Assembly: GCA_964484205.1 (NCBI GenBank)
Contig: CAZAEZ010000004.1
Span: 62,001-126,000, forward strand
DNA from: M3007 sp964484205
GTDB taxonomy: Bacteria; Bacteroidota; Bacteroidia; Chitinophagales; Saprospiraceae
Direction of reading: 5' to 3'
DNA: 64,000 bases
The notes under the pieces were generated by a model. The model saw only the letters and a program-made list of their open reading frames with translations. It was not told the origin of the DNA and made no database searches. Positions 7,500 to 15,401 of this stretch are shown piece after piece. Position numbers and translations under genes: made by a program. How positions within the stretch are numbered: the first letter of the stretch is position 1; each line of letters begins with the position of its first letter.

Positions 7500-9015
7500 A
7501 CAGGACGGTGTTCCAATGGTGCGTATCCGGTCGTTGGCCGGTGCGGATTTCGTTGAGCCGTTCGCGTACCCGCACCGAGAAAAAATCGGGCTGAACATGC
7601 GCCAGTTTGAGTTGGTGCTCTTTTACCTGAATAAGTTCAAACGGTATGGTGACGGCTGCCGTGCCGGTGCCGAAAGCCTCCTGCAAGGCGCCGCGTTTGT
7701 GGGCATCCACCAGTTCGAAGGCACTGACGGGGCGTTGTTCGGTGGTATAACCCATTTCGGCGGCAAGGGTCAGAATGCTGTCGCGCGTGATGCCGTCAAG
7801 GGTTGTGTCGGACAGGCCAGGGGTAACCACCTTGCCGTCGATGACAAACATCACGTTCATGGTGCCGGATTCCTCGATGTTGAGTTGCGGCGACAGGTCG
7901 GTCCAGATGATCTGGTCGAAGCCTGCCTCGCGGGCCAATTTTGCCGGATAAAGCGAACCGCCGTAGTTGCCTGCGCATTTAGCCGCGCCGGTGCCGCCGT
8001 GCGCAGCGCGAATAAATTTTTCTTCCACTTTCACCTTGAGCGGATTGGCATAAAATGGCGGCACGGGGCCGGTGAAGATCACAAAACGGTAAGTATCCGA
8101 AATTTTCACGCCGTACATGGCATCGGTGGCAAACACCAGGGGCCGGATGTACAGCGCCGAGCCGGGGCTGTTGGGCACCCAATCCCGGTCGAGCGCAACC
8201 AGGGCCCGCACGCAGTTTTCAAAATAGCCGTCGGGCATCGTGGGCATGGCCATCCGCACCAGCGAGCGGTTGATGCGTTGAGCATGCCGGCCAATCCGAA
8301 AAATGGACACGCCGCCGTCTTTCAAACGAAAGGCTTTCATGCCTTCCCAAACGATCTGGCCGTAGTGCAGGGCCATGGTCGACGGTGGCAGGGAAAGATT
8401 TTCATACGGCGTAATTTCAGGCGCCTGCCAGGCGCCGTTTTTATAGTCGGCCACCAGCATGTGATCGGAAACGATGGTGCCGAAGGTTAACTTGCTGAGG
8501 TCGGTTTCCGGCAGGCGGCTTTTCGCTGTTTTCCGGATTGGAATTGAGTTGAGTGTACGTTCCATTTTAATATCTGCGCGTTTGTATTTACCGGGTTCAA
8601 GCGGGATCTCCAGAAAACCCATTTTGCGGTACAGGGCTACAGCCGGACCGGACGTCTGGGTGTTGGAATACAAAATCACGCGATGGGCGCCCAGGGCGCG
8701 GGCTTCATCGAGCGCAGCCCGCAGCAGTTGCTTGCCAATTCCACGGCCGCGCCAAGGTATATCGACCGCCATTTTCGTCAACTCAAACACCTGCGAACCG
8801 GCCGGCCGAAGGGCAACAACACCAACAACCGCATCCCCGGCAATCGCGGATAAAATACTCCCGCCGTCCGACAAGATATGCATTTCCGGATCGCTCAGCA
8901 CATTAATGTCAATTTCTTCCAGCGGATAGTCCGCCTCAATCCAGGCGCGGTTAAGTTCGAAAAAAGCCGCGCGGTATTTGGGGTTCCAGCGTTCAATGGT
9001 CAGGTCGAGATGCAT
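7498..9015 (-). CDS. Fusion of GNAT acetyltransferase and branched-chain (class IV) aminotransferase
   Basis: This is one 505-codon frame with two enzymes. Residues 1-150 are a GNAT N-acetyltransferase (acetyl-CoA loop RGRGIGKQLL, C-terminal strand YKRADIKMERTL). Residues about 165-505 are a fold-type IV PLP aminotransferase of the IlvE type (GQIVWEGMKAFR, the PLP lysine in GAAKCAGNYGG, EESGTMNVMFV), which transfers the amino group of Leu/Ile/Val. The join falls right after the normal GNAT end, so it looks like two complete neighbouring genes merged by loss of a stop. An internal ATG at 8565 could also start a free aminotransferase. A MocR regulator is divergently transcribed. Domain calls are strong; whether the protein stays fused in the cell is unknown. 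Confidence 0.87.
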   Translation of the reverse strand: MHLDLTIERWNPKYRAAFFELNRAWIEADYPLEEIDINVLSDPEMHILSDGGSILSAIAGDAVVGVVALRPAGSQVFELTKMAVDIPWRGRGIGKQLLRAALDEARALGAHRVILYSNTQTSGPAVALYRKMGFLEIPLEPGKYKRADIKMERTLNSIPIRKTAKSRLPETDLSKLTFGTIVSDHMLVADYKNGAWQAPEITPYENLSLPPSTMALHYGQIVWEGMKAFRLKDGGVSIFRIGRHAQRINRSLVRMAMPTMPDGYFENCVRALVALDRDWVPNSPGSALYIRPLVFATDAMYGVKISDTYRFVIFTGPVPPFYANPLKVKVEEKFIRAAHGGTGAAKCAGNYGGSLYPAKLAREAGFDQIIWTDLSPQLNIEESGTMNVMFVIDGKVVTPGLSDTTLDGITRDSILTLAAEMGYTTEQRPVSAFELVDAHKRGALQEAFGTGTAAVTIPFELIQVKEHQLKLAHVQPDFFSVRVRERLNEIRTGQRPDTHHWNTVL

Positions 9016-9041
9016 GGGCAGTTTTTGTTTTATTTGGTGTG

Positions 9042-9076
9042 TACTCGTCCTACGACTTGAAGTCGTAGGACGAGTA
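9042..9076. repeat. Perfect 16-bp stem hairpin
   Basis: TACTCGTCCTACGACT pairs with AGTCGTAGGACGAGTA across a 3-base loop. It lies in the divergent gap between the GNAT-aminotransferase and mocR-like genes, upstream of the mocR promoter, and could be an operator or a small palindromic element. Confidence 0.9.
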
Positions 9077-9091
9077 GGCCAGCCACTCCAT

Positions 9092-9121
9092 TTTGATTTC
9101 CCGGCAAAGATGCTACCTTTG
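9092..9121 (+). promoter_or_regulatory. Putative promoter of the MocR-like gene
   Basis: TTTG at 9092-9095 and TACCTTTG at 9114-9121 are 18 bases apart, a good match to the Bacteroidota TTTG/TAnnTTTG promoter. The -7 box is 46 bases before the ATG. Confidence 0.7.
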
Positions 9122-9167
9122 TTTTTACAAAAAACAGATTCAGTTTTTTAAAAACAAGGCATAACAG

Positions 9168-10616
9168 ATGACAAATATCAGCGACGATTTTTTGTACAAC
9201 CAGGTTGCCGAACGCCTCGAGGCCATGGTGGAAAACGGGGTCTGGAAAACGGGCGACAAGTTGCCTTCCGTGCGCGCATTGAGCGAAGAGCAGGGCGTGA
9301 GTTTGAGCACGGCGTTCAAGGCCTACGCGGCGCTGGAAAGCAAGGGGCTGATCGAAGCGCGGCCCAAATCGGGCTACTACGTCCGCTTCCGGCCCCGGCA
9401 CGCCGCTCCGGCCCCGCGAACGCCGCGGCTTTCCGCCCCGCCGGAAGGCATGTCGGTCGACGAAATGATCGCCACGGTGTACGCCAATTTGTCGGAAGCC
9501 GGCGTGGTGCAATTGTCATTGGCAGCGCCGGGGTATGATCTGTTGCCTGCGGCAAAACTGAACAAGTGCATGGTGGAAGCCCTGCGCAGCAGTCCGACCA
9601 GTTGCCTGCAGTACGAAAACATACCGGGCAACGCCGAATTGCGCCAGCAACTCGCCCGCCTGGCCTTCAACTGGGGCGGCGCCTGTACTGCCGACGATGT
9701 GGTGGTCACCCATGGCTGCATGGAAGCCCTGAGTTTTTGCCTGCAAGCAGTTACCCGGCCGGGCGACACCGTGGCCATCGAGCGGCCCACGTATTTCGGG
9801 ATTTTCGGCCTGCTGAAAAATCTGGGCTTGCGCGCCCTGGAGGTCCCGACCGACCCCGTCACGGGTCCCGACCTCGATTTTTTACGCAAGGCAATTACAA
9901 AAAAACAGTTTTCGGCGGCCTTGTTTGTGCCCAGTTTCAACAATCCCCTGGGCAGTCTCATGCCCGACGAAAACAAGCAGGCGCTGGTGGCCATGCTGGC
10001 TGAACGGGAGATACCGCTGGTGGAAGACGATATTTACGGGGAAATGTACTTCGGCAAAACCCGGCCGCGCACCTGCAAGAGTTACGACACCGAAGGCCTG
10101 GTGTTGTACTGCTCCTCCATGTCGAAGTCGCTGGCGCCGGGCTACCGCATTGGTTGGTGCATGCCCGGGCGGTTCCGCGCGCAGGTGCTGCAACGCAAAC
10201 TGAACCAGTGCATCACCTCGGCATCGCCCACGCAGGCGGCCATCGCCCGGTTTTGTGTCAACGGCCGCTTCGACCTGCACCTGCGCCACCTGCGCAAAGC
10301 CCTGCACACCCAATGCCTGCGCTACTGGCAGGCCATCGAGGAATTTTTCCCGGCAGACACACGCGTTTCGCAGCCCCAGGGCGGCTACGTGCTTTGGCTG
10401 GAATTGCCTGAAAACGTCGATACGTTTGAACTGTACCACCGCGCCCGGCAGCACAAGATCAGCATTGCCCCGGGGCAATTGTTCAGCACCGGCGGTTGTT
10501 TCCGGCATCATTTGCGGCTGGGTTTTGGAAATCCGTACAGCCCGGAAATTGAGGAGAGTTTGAAAACGCTGGGGCGGCTGGTGGGGCAGAAATTTCACGG
10601 ATTTGATCCCGGTTAG
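9168..10616 (+). CDS. MocR/GabR-type PLP-dependent transcriptional regulator
   Basis: This 482-residue protein has an N-terminal GntR-type winged helix (about 10-75; KLPSVRALSEEQGVSLSTAF) and a large fold-type I aminotransferase-like domain (about 110-475). The PLP-binding lysine is in SSMSKSLAPGYRIGW, preceded by VEDDIYGEMYF. MocR proteins bind PLP or an amino-acid/PLP adduct and switch genes next to them, commonly the divergent neighbour. Here the divergent neighbour is the GNAT-aminotransferase fusion, 152 bases away, which is the natural candidate target; that is inference. A complete promoter and a perfect hairpin lie in the shared gap. Confidence 0.92.
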   Translation: MTNISDDFLYNQVAERLEAMVENGVWKTGDKLPSVRALSEEQGVSLSTAFKAYAALESKGLIEARPKSGYYVRFRPRHAAPAPRTPRLSAPPEGMSVDEMIATVYANLSEAGVVQLSLAAPGYDLLPAAKLNKCMVEALRSSPTSCLQYENIPGNAELRQQLARLAFNWGGACTADDVVVTHGCMEALSFCLQAVTRPGDTVAIERPTYFGIFGLLKNLGLRALEVPTDPVTGPDLDFLRKAITKKQFSAALFVPSFNNPLGSLMPDENKQALVAMLAEREIPLVEDDIYGEMYFGKTRPRTCKSYDTEGLVLYCSSMSKSLAPGYRIGWCMPGRFRAQVLQRKLNQCITSASPTQAAIARFCVNGRFDLHLRHLRKALHTQCLRYWQAIEEFFPADTRVSQPQGGYVLWLELPENVDTFELYHRARQHKISIAPGQLFSTGGCFRHHLRLGFGNPYSPEIEESLKTLGRLVGQKFHGFDPG

Positions 10617-10656
10617 CACGCACAAAAACTTAACACGGGCACTTTCAAAGTCAGTC

Positions 10657-10664
10657 TAATTTTG
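10657..10664 (+). promoter_or_regulatory. Putative -7 box (TAATTTTG) for the phosphatase-TauE-MFS genes
   Basis: The box fits TAnnTTTG and lies 20 bases before the ATG at 10684. I see no convincing -33 box, so this is a weak call. Confidence 0.4.
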
Positions 10665-10683
10665 CCGGGCAAAAATATTCAAC

Positions 10684-11310
10684 ATGTTATTTCCAAAACT
10701 TGAACAATACCTCCGGGCGCTGCCCGACCCGGAATCCATCCCTGCCGACCGCAAACCTGCATTGGATGCGCTGGCGGCATACATCCTTGAAAAACGGACT
10801 GCCGGCAGGCCGGTCAAGTTGATTTTCATTTGCACACACAATTCCCGGCGCAGCCATTTCGGGCAAATTTGGGCGCAAATAGCCGCGCAGCACTTCGGCA
10901 TCGGGCCGGTGGATTGTTTTTCCGGCGGCACCGAAACCACGGCCTGCAACCCGCGTACCGTGGCGGCGCTTGAACGCGCCGGACTCGAAGCGCAGGCCAT
11001 TACCGGCGGCGAAAACCCGGTGTACCTGCTGCGCTACGCCGACGGGGTAAACCCCGTGGCGGCTTTCTCCAAGGTGTTCGACCAGGCGCCAAACCCGCAG
11101 ACCGGTTTTGCGGCGGTGATGACCTGCGCGCAGGCAGAGGCCAACTGTCCCTACGTGCCGGGCGCCGAAAAGCGATTTTCGGTGATGTACGACGACCCGA
11201 AGGCTGCCGATGATTCAGTGGAGGAAGCAGCGGTTTATGATGCGCGTTGCCGGCAAATTGCCGCCGAGATGTGTTTTGTATTTCACACCGTACGTACACA
11301 CCTGCACTGA
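10684..11310 (+). CDS. Low-molecular-weight phosphatase / arsenate-reductase-like protein
   Basis: This 208-residue protein carries the P-loop of the LMW protein-tyrosine-phosphatase and thioredoxin-type arsenate reductase fold: IFICTHNSRRSH near residue 50, with the nucleophilic cysteine and the arginine in the loop. A second feature is FAAVMTCAQAEANCPYVPG, with two cysteines that could serve as resolving thiols, and the Asp-containing region MYDDPKAADD. Bacteroidota often label this family protein-tyrosine-phosphatase. It is followed by a TauE/SafE and an MFS transporter in the same direction. No ArsR, ACR3 or ArsB is present, so an arsenic role is possible but not shown. Confidence 0.8.
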   Translation: MLFPKLEQYLRALPDPESIPADRKPALDALAAYILEKRTAGRPVKLIFICTHNSRRSHFGQIWAQIAAQHFGIGPVDCFSGGTETTACNPRTVAALERAGLEAQAITGGENPVYLLRYADGVNPVAAFSKVFDQAPNPQTGFAAVMTCAQAEANCPYVPGAEKRFSVMYDDPKAADDSVEEAAVYDARCRQIAAEMCFVFHTVRTHLH

Positions 11311-11369
11311 GCGGCCGATTGTTTGCCGCAAGGCAGTAGATTTACGCCTTTGGCAACGAATTTTTCAAT

Positions 11370-12143
11370 ATGGAATACCTCGTCCTCTCGCTGGTTGCGT
11401 TTTTCACGGCCATCCTCACCTTCTTTTCCGGCTTCGGGCTGGGCACGATACTCACCCCGGCGTTCATGCTGTTTTTCCCGGTGGAGCTGGCCATTGCCCT
11501 GACCGGGGTGGTGCATTTTTTCAACAATATTTTCAAACTGATTTTGGTGGGCCGGCAGGCCGATCGGGCGGTGTTGTTGCGCTTCGGCGTCCCGGCGGTG
11601 TTGGCGGCAGTTGCGGGCGCCTGGCTGTTGTTGCAAATTACAGACTGGCAGCCGCTGTTTTCCTATTCGCTTTTTGGCAAAACATTCGAGGTTTTCCCGG
11701 TAAAATTTATCATCGCCATCCTGCTCATTGTTTTTGCGCTGATGGACCTGATCCCCTATTTCAGCAAACTCCAGTTTGGCAAAGACAAACTGCCGCTGGG
11801 CGGGGCACTGAGCGGTTTCTTCGGCGGTTTGTCGGGCAATCAGGGCGCCTTGCGCAGCGCTTTTCTGATCAAAGCCGGTTTGTCGAAAGAGGCGTTTATC
11901 GGCACGGCGGTGGTGGTGTCCACTTTCGTGGATTTCACGCGGCTTTCGGTGTATGCCACGCGGTTTTTACAAACCGGTCTGGAGGAAAATCTCGGGCTGG
12001 TGGCCAGTGCAACGCTGGCGGCAATTTCCGGGGCCTATTTGGGGAATAAATTATTGAAAAAAGTGACCCTGCGCTTTATCCAAATGCTGGTAGCGGTGTT
12101 ATTAATCCTGGTGGCGCTGGCTTTGGGCGCCGGGTTTATTTAA
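11370..12143 (+). CDS. TauE/SafE-family anion exporter-like membrane protein
   Basis: This 257-residue, very hydrophobic protein has about seven to eight membrane segments (starting LVLSLVAFFTAILTFFSGFG) and the internal repeat typical of the TauE/SafE family (sulfite, sulfonate or other organic anion export across the inner membrane). The conserved glycine-rich patch GGALSGFFGGLSGNQGALRS is the second repeat's counterpart of FFSGFGLGTI. It follows the phosphatase gene by 59 bases and precedes the MFS gene by 9 bases, so the three are probably co-transcribed. The substrate is unknown. Confidence 0.85.
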   Translation: MEYLVLSLVAFFTAILTFFSGFGLGTILTPAFMLFFPVELAIALTGVVHFFNNIFKLILVGRQADRAVLLRFGVPAVLAAVAGAWLLLQITDWQPLFSYSLFGKTFEVFPVKFIIAILLIVFALMDLIPYFSKLQFGKDKLPLGGALSGFFGGLSGNQGALRSAFLIKAGLSKEAFIGTAVVVSTFVDFTRLSVYATRFLQTGLEENLGLVASATLAAISGAYLGNKLLKKVTLRFIQMLVAVLLILVALALGAGFI

Positions 12144-12152
12144 CGAAATGCC

Positions 12153-13445
12153 ATGAGTCCGATAACAACAGGCTTGCGGGCCAACCTCCCCCAATTTTCC
12201 CTGCTGGTGCTGATCAATGCCTTCGTGGGCGGCATGGTGGGCATGGAGCGCAGCATTTTGCCGCAATTGGCGGAGGCTGAATTTGGCCTGGCGGCCCGCA
12301 CGGCAGCCCTCTCGTTTATCATTGCCTTTGGCACGGTGAAGGCCCTGGCCAACCTGCTTACCGGCCCGCTGGCGAGCCGTTGGGGGCGGAAGCGGTTGCT
12401 GCTGTTCGGGTGGCTTCTGGGTTTGCCGGTGCCGTTTATGCTGATGTATGCCCCGGATTGGGGCTGGATCGTGGCGGCGAATCTGTTGCTGGGCGCGCAC
12501 CAGGGATTTGCCTGGTCGGCAACGGTGGTCATGAAAATTGATCTGGTTGGCGAACGCGACCGGGGCCTGGCGATGGGGCTCAACGAGTTTGCCGGATACC
12601 TGGCGGTAGCCCTGGCAGCCCTGGCCAGCGGCTGGCTGGCCGGCCGGTACGGCTTGCGCCCCTACCCGTTTTACCTGGGCGTGGGCTTTTCGGTGATTGG
12701 CATTTTGGCCACCTGGATTTGGGTGCGGGATACACACGGGCATGTGCTGCAAGAAGCCGGAACGAGTCAGACCCGGCGGTTAAAAAATATCTTTCTCGAC
12801 ACCACCTGGCGGCACCGCAACCTGGGCTCCGTCACGCTGACCGGCTTGGTCAACAACCTGAACGACGGGATGGTGTGGGGTTTGCTGCCGCTGTTGCTCA
12901 CGCAAAAAGCATTCACACTGGCTGAAATCGGCCTGCTCGCCGCCATTTACCCGGCCGTGTGGGGCATCGGGCAGTTGTTCACCGGGCGCTTGTCGGACTA
13001 CGTGTGCAAAAAAGACCTGTTGCTCTGGGGCATGCTGCTGCAAGGTGTGGCGTTGTTTGGGCTGGTTTGGGCGCATCTGTTTTACGTTTTTGCCGGTTGG
13101 CTGGCCCTGTTGGGCATTGGAACAGCCTTGGTGTACCCTACTTTTCTGGCTTCCATTGCCGACAACACCCATCCGCTCGACCGGGCGCACAGCCTCGGCA
13201 TTTTCCGGTTTTGGCGCGACCTGGGCTATGCGTTCGGCGCCTTGCTGTGCGGCTTGCTGGCTGATAGTGCCGGCATCCCGGCCAGCATCGCCGTAGTGGC
13301 TGTGCTGACGGTGGCGACCGGGCTGGGCGCCAACTGGCGGATGCGCTGCCGGACGGAGCACCCGGGGTTGTGGGGGTGGGTGAAGGGGAAGGTTGGGTTG
13401 GGGGAAAGTCGGCTTAAAAAGCGGGTGGAGTTTGTGGGAGAATAA
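12153..13445 (+). CDS. Major facilitator superfamily transporter
   Basis: This 430-residue protein has about twelve hydrophobic helices and the MFS loop motif after helix 2 (GPLASRWGRKRLLLFGW). The second half repeats the pattern (GRLSDYVCKKDLLLWG). It is a secondary transporter of the inner membrane. It starts 9 bases after the TauE/SafE-like gene, so it likely shares the mRNA with that gene and the phosphatase-like gene. The substrate cannot be read from sequence; export of a toxic or regulatory small molecule would fit the company, but this is inference. Confidence 0.85.
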   Translation: MSPITTGLRANLPQFSLLVLINAFVGGMVGMERSILPQLAEAEFGLAARTAALSFIIAFGTVKALANLLTGPLASRWGRKRLLLFGWLLGLPVPFMLMYAPDWGWIVAANLLLGAHQGFAWSATVVMKIDLVGERDRGLAMGLNEFAGYLAVALAALASGWLAGRYGLRPYPFYLGVGFSVIGILATWIWVRDTHGHVLQEAGTSQTRRLKNIFLDTTWRHRNLGSVTLTGLVNNLNDGMVWGLLPLLLTQKAFTLAEIGLLAAIYPAVWGIGQLFTGRLSDYVCKKDLLLWGMLLQGVALFGLVWAHLFYVFAGWLALLGIGTALVYPTFLASIADNTHPLDRAHSLGIFRFWRDLGYAFGALLCGLLADSAGIPASIAVVAVLTVATGLGANWRMRCRTEHPGLWGWVKGKVGLGESRLKKRVEFVGE

Positions 13446-13495
13446 AAAATATCGGGAGAAGAGTAACCGTTGGAATTAGGTTTTTAGGTGAAGAT

Positions 13496-14239
13496 TCAAA
13501 TTTGCAAAGGGTCTGGTATTTTGGGTATTGGATGTAGCTGAAATGGCTCAGATTCTAATTGTAATTCACTCCATTTATAATCATATTGTTCGTCAGTACT
13601 CCATTTTGGTCTATTTAGTAAGGAGAAAAAAGTAGGTGTAGACATCAAGTGAAAACTACCGGGACTGATTTTCGCGATTGAATCAAAACCAAAGCCATAC
13701 ATAGCAGATAAAAGTACAAATACACCTCCTACAGCTTCGATTGCATTTTGTAACGAAGCCTTCTCAAATAGTGTATTTCTGTTATGCTTAACAGAATTAT
13801 ATGCCCTATACCAAATTGGGCTCCTCTCATTCCGAATGATATTTGATCTGAATGTTTCAAATGGGAAAATTTCTGGGTAGTTGTATCCAAAGAGTTGCAC
13901 ACTATATTGAGATAATTTCATTGGGCCTTCTAGATCACTAAACCTGATGATATTCATATTTCGTATAGTATGACCATTGGCTTCGAAAATCTGCTTACAA
14001 AGAGACTCTACCTCCGTGCATGCACGAAGGATTATTTCATAAATTCTGTGAGAAAATGTCAATTGGGTTTGCTTGGTTGGCTCAACGAACTCGAATATCC
14101 TTTTTAAATCTTGTTTCAATAATTCAAATGCGGCAAGATTTGAAGGTCCGGTTACCCTCTTAAGGTCATGAAGGAAAGGTGTCAAGACGTTTGGCGGTCC
14201 ATGCCGGTACATTTTCGGATACGGCTTGTTGATTCCCAT
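13496..14239 (-). CDS. HEPN-like hypothetical protein in a low-GC patch
   Basis: I do not recognise a named family. The 247-residue protein is mostly helical; its central part (RIYEIILRACTEVESLCKQI to WYRAYNSVKHNR, then a hydrophobic helix IEAVGGVFVLLSAMYGFGF) resembles a HEPN domain, and RAYNSVKH fits the R-x(4-6)-H motif of HEPN ribonucleases. The gene is clearly poorer in G+C than its neighbours and sits beside two tRNA genes, a common landing site for foreign DNA. It could be a stand-alone defence or toxin-like RNase or an inactive HEPN protein. No partner gene such as an MNT nucleotidyltransferase lies next to it. Existence as a gene is likely; function is a guess. Confidence 0.65.
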   Translation of the reverse strand: MGINKPYPKMYRHGPPNVLTPFLHDLKRVTGPSNLAAFELLKQDLKRIFEFVEPTKQTQLTFSHRIYEIILRACTEVESLCKQIFEANGHTIRNMNIIRFSDLEGPMKLSQYSVQLFGYNYPEIFPFETFRSNIIRNERSPIWYRAYNSVKHNRNTLFEKASLQNAIEAVGGVFVLLSAMYGFGFDSIAKISPGSFHLMSTPTFFSLLNRPKWSTDEQYDYKWSELQLESEPFQLHPIPKIPDPLQI

Positions 14240-14366
14240 ATACTATAATTTAATTATTGGCAATTTACTCTACGCCTACATATTCGGCAAAATTAGATGA
14301 CTAGATTCTTTACACCGATCTGTTGCCCTAGCCCAAGTATCAAATGCTGAGAGGAGTTGCCCTAAA

Positions 14367-14400
14367 CAAAAAAAGGCCACCACAAATGGGTGACCTTTTA
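14367..14400 (-). terminator. Terminator after tRNA-Pro
   Basis: Read on the minus strand, AAAGGTCACCCATTTGTGGTGGCC folds into a hairpin followed by TTTTTTT. It starts right at the tRNA-Pro 3' end and closes the two-tRNA unit. Confidence 0.8.
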
Positions 14401-14401
14401 G

Positions 14402-14475
14402 TCGGGATGACTGGATTCGAACCAGCGACCTCGTCGTCCCGAACGACGCGCGCTACCGGGCTGCGCTACATCCCG
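14402..14475 (-). tRNA. tRNA-Pro (anticodon CGG)
   Basis: A complete cloverleaf can be drawn on the minus strand: acceptor CGGGATG with CATCCCG, D arm GCGC/GCGC, anticodon stem CGTCG/CGACG with loop TTCGGGA, and T arm GCTGG-TTCGAAT-CCAGT. The discriminator is A. CCA is not encoded. Confidence 0.95.
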
Positions 14476-14479
14476 TTTT

Positions 14480-14555
14480 TAATGGGGTAATGAGACAATG
14501 GGGCAATGGAGAATACACCGTCAAAATTGTCAATTCTCCCATTCTCCCATTTTTC
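14480..14555. repeat. Inverted ATGGGAGAAT-type repeat between two tRNAs
   Basis: AATGGGGCAATGGAGAAT on the left is imperfectly complementary to ATTCTCCCATTCTCCCATT on the right, giving a stem that fills the spacer between the tRNAs. It may be a processing hairpin or another intergenic palindrome of the kind common in this window. Confidence 0.6.
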
Positions 14556-14557
14556 AG

Positions 14558-14629
14558 AGCCGAACAAGGGATTTGAACCCTCGACCTGCTGATTACGAAT
14601 CAGCTGCTCTACCGCTGAGCTAATCTGGC
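14558..14629 (-). tRNA. tRNA-Thr (anticodon CGT)
   Basis: The minus strand folds as GCCAGAT acceptor, D arm GCTC/GAGC, anticodon stem GCTGA/TCAGC with loop TTCGTAA, and T arm GAGGG-TTCAAAT-CCCTT, then GTTCGGC and discriminator T. The acceptor stem is weak: position 4:69 is an A-C mismatch and two other pairs are G-U type. It is the first gene of the tRNA-Thr to tRNA-Pro unit. Confidence 0.92.
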
Positions 14630-14703
14630 TTTTTAACTAGTTTGAAAACACGGCAACTTACATGCCAGGTTCCCAAACGCAGGCTTTTCGTTTAAAGCGG
14701 CGG

Positions 14704-14735
14704 CAAAGATACATTTGTACAAAGAATTTGCCCAA
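14704..14735 (-). promoter_or_regulatory. Putative promoter of the tRNA-Thr/tRNA-Pro unit
   Basis: On the minus strand a TATCTTTG -7 box (14711-14704) is preceded by TTG at about 14735-14733, a spacer of 21 bases. The -7 box is 75 bases upstream of tRNA-Thr. Confidence 0.6.
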
Positions 14736-14838
14736 GCATTTTTAAAACTGTTTTACGAATTTTATGCCCGGGTGTGGAAATGACTTGTTTCCGGCCATGA
14801 GTTGGCCGGTACCCGTATTTTTACCCAAAAAATACCGC

Positions 14839-15234
14839 ATGGAACTCAGCATCCAAACCCCTGCCCTGCTTTTCCCGGCCGTTTCCCTGCTCATGCTGGC
14901 CTACACCAACAAGTTTTTGGCCATCGCCAACCTGATCCGGAAACTGTATTCGGACTACGAAAAAGACCGGCACATCAACCTGATCGCCCAAATATCCAAC
15001 CTGCGCCGCCGGCTCATGCTCATCCGCTGGATGCAGGTCACCGGCGTGGCAAGCATCCTGACCTGTGTGATCACCATGTTCCTGGTGTACGAAGGCTACC
15101 AGCTTTGGGCCAAAATATTATTCGCCTTCAGTTTATTGCTTATGATTGGCTCCCTGATAATCAGCCTGGTGGAAATATTCCTGTCGGCCGGCGCCCTTCG
15201 ATTGCTGTTGCGCGATCTGGAAGAAAAAATGTAG
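14839..15234 (+). CDS. DUF2721-type membrane protein
   Basis: From the ATG at 14839 this is a 131-residue protein with three hydrophobic helices: FPAVSLLMLAYTNKFLAIANL at the N-terminus and two close together after residue 65 (VTGVASILTCVITMFLVY and ILFAFSLLLMIGSLIISL). A basic, helical loop RHINLIAQISNLRRRLMLIRW lies between. This matches the DUF2721 family of small inner-membrane proteins without assigned function. An upstream in-frame ATG at 14764 would add a Pro/Cys-rich segment not typical of the family, so I prefer the later start. It stands alone between the tRNAs and the rimP operon. Confidence 0.75.
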   Translation: MELSIQTPALLFPAVSLLMLAYTNKFLAIANLIRKLYSDYEKDRHINLIAQISNLRRRLMLIRWMQVTGVASILTCVITMFLVYEGYQLWAKILFAFSLLLMIGSLIISLVEIFLSAGALRLLLRDLEEKM

Positions 15235-15264
15235 GGCAGGATTGCCGGTAATTAAATTAAAACA

Positions 15265-15296
15265 TTTGGCGCGCATCGAATTTCACCGTACCTTTG
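15265..15296 (+). promoter_or_regulatory. Promoter of the rimP-nusA-infB operon
   Basis: TTTG (15265-15268), a 20-base spacer and TACCTTTG (15289-15296) match the Bacteroidota sigma-A promoter very well. Transcription would start near 15303 and give a leader of about 100 bases before rimP. Confidence 0.82.
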
Positions 15297-15322
15297 CGGC
15301 ATCAAGACGATTGACTAATACG

Positions 15323-15350
15323 AGAGGGAGCCGGCGGTTCCCTCTTTTAT
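15323..15350 (+). promoter_or_regulatory. Leader hairpin with T-rich tail, possible attenuator of rimP-nusA-infB
   Basis: AGAGGGAGCC pairs with GGTTCCCTCT (one G-T pair) around a 3-base loop, and is followed by TTTATTTG. It lies in the predicted leader between the promoter and rimP, so it could stop part of the transcription. Attenuation, and any feedback by NusA, is inference. Confidence 0.55.
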
Positions 15351-15401
15351 TTGTAGGCCAGTCATCCCGATTCACTTGTTCTTTGGCCACTTGTTGTTTT
15401 T

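Noticed and set aside
10684..13445. Arsenic-resistance operon
   Set aside because: The first gene has a PTP/ArsC-like loop, but no ArsR, ACR3 or ArsB accompanies it, and the other two are a general anion exporter and an MFS protein.
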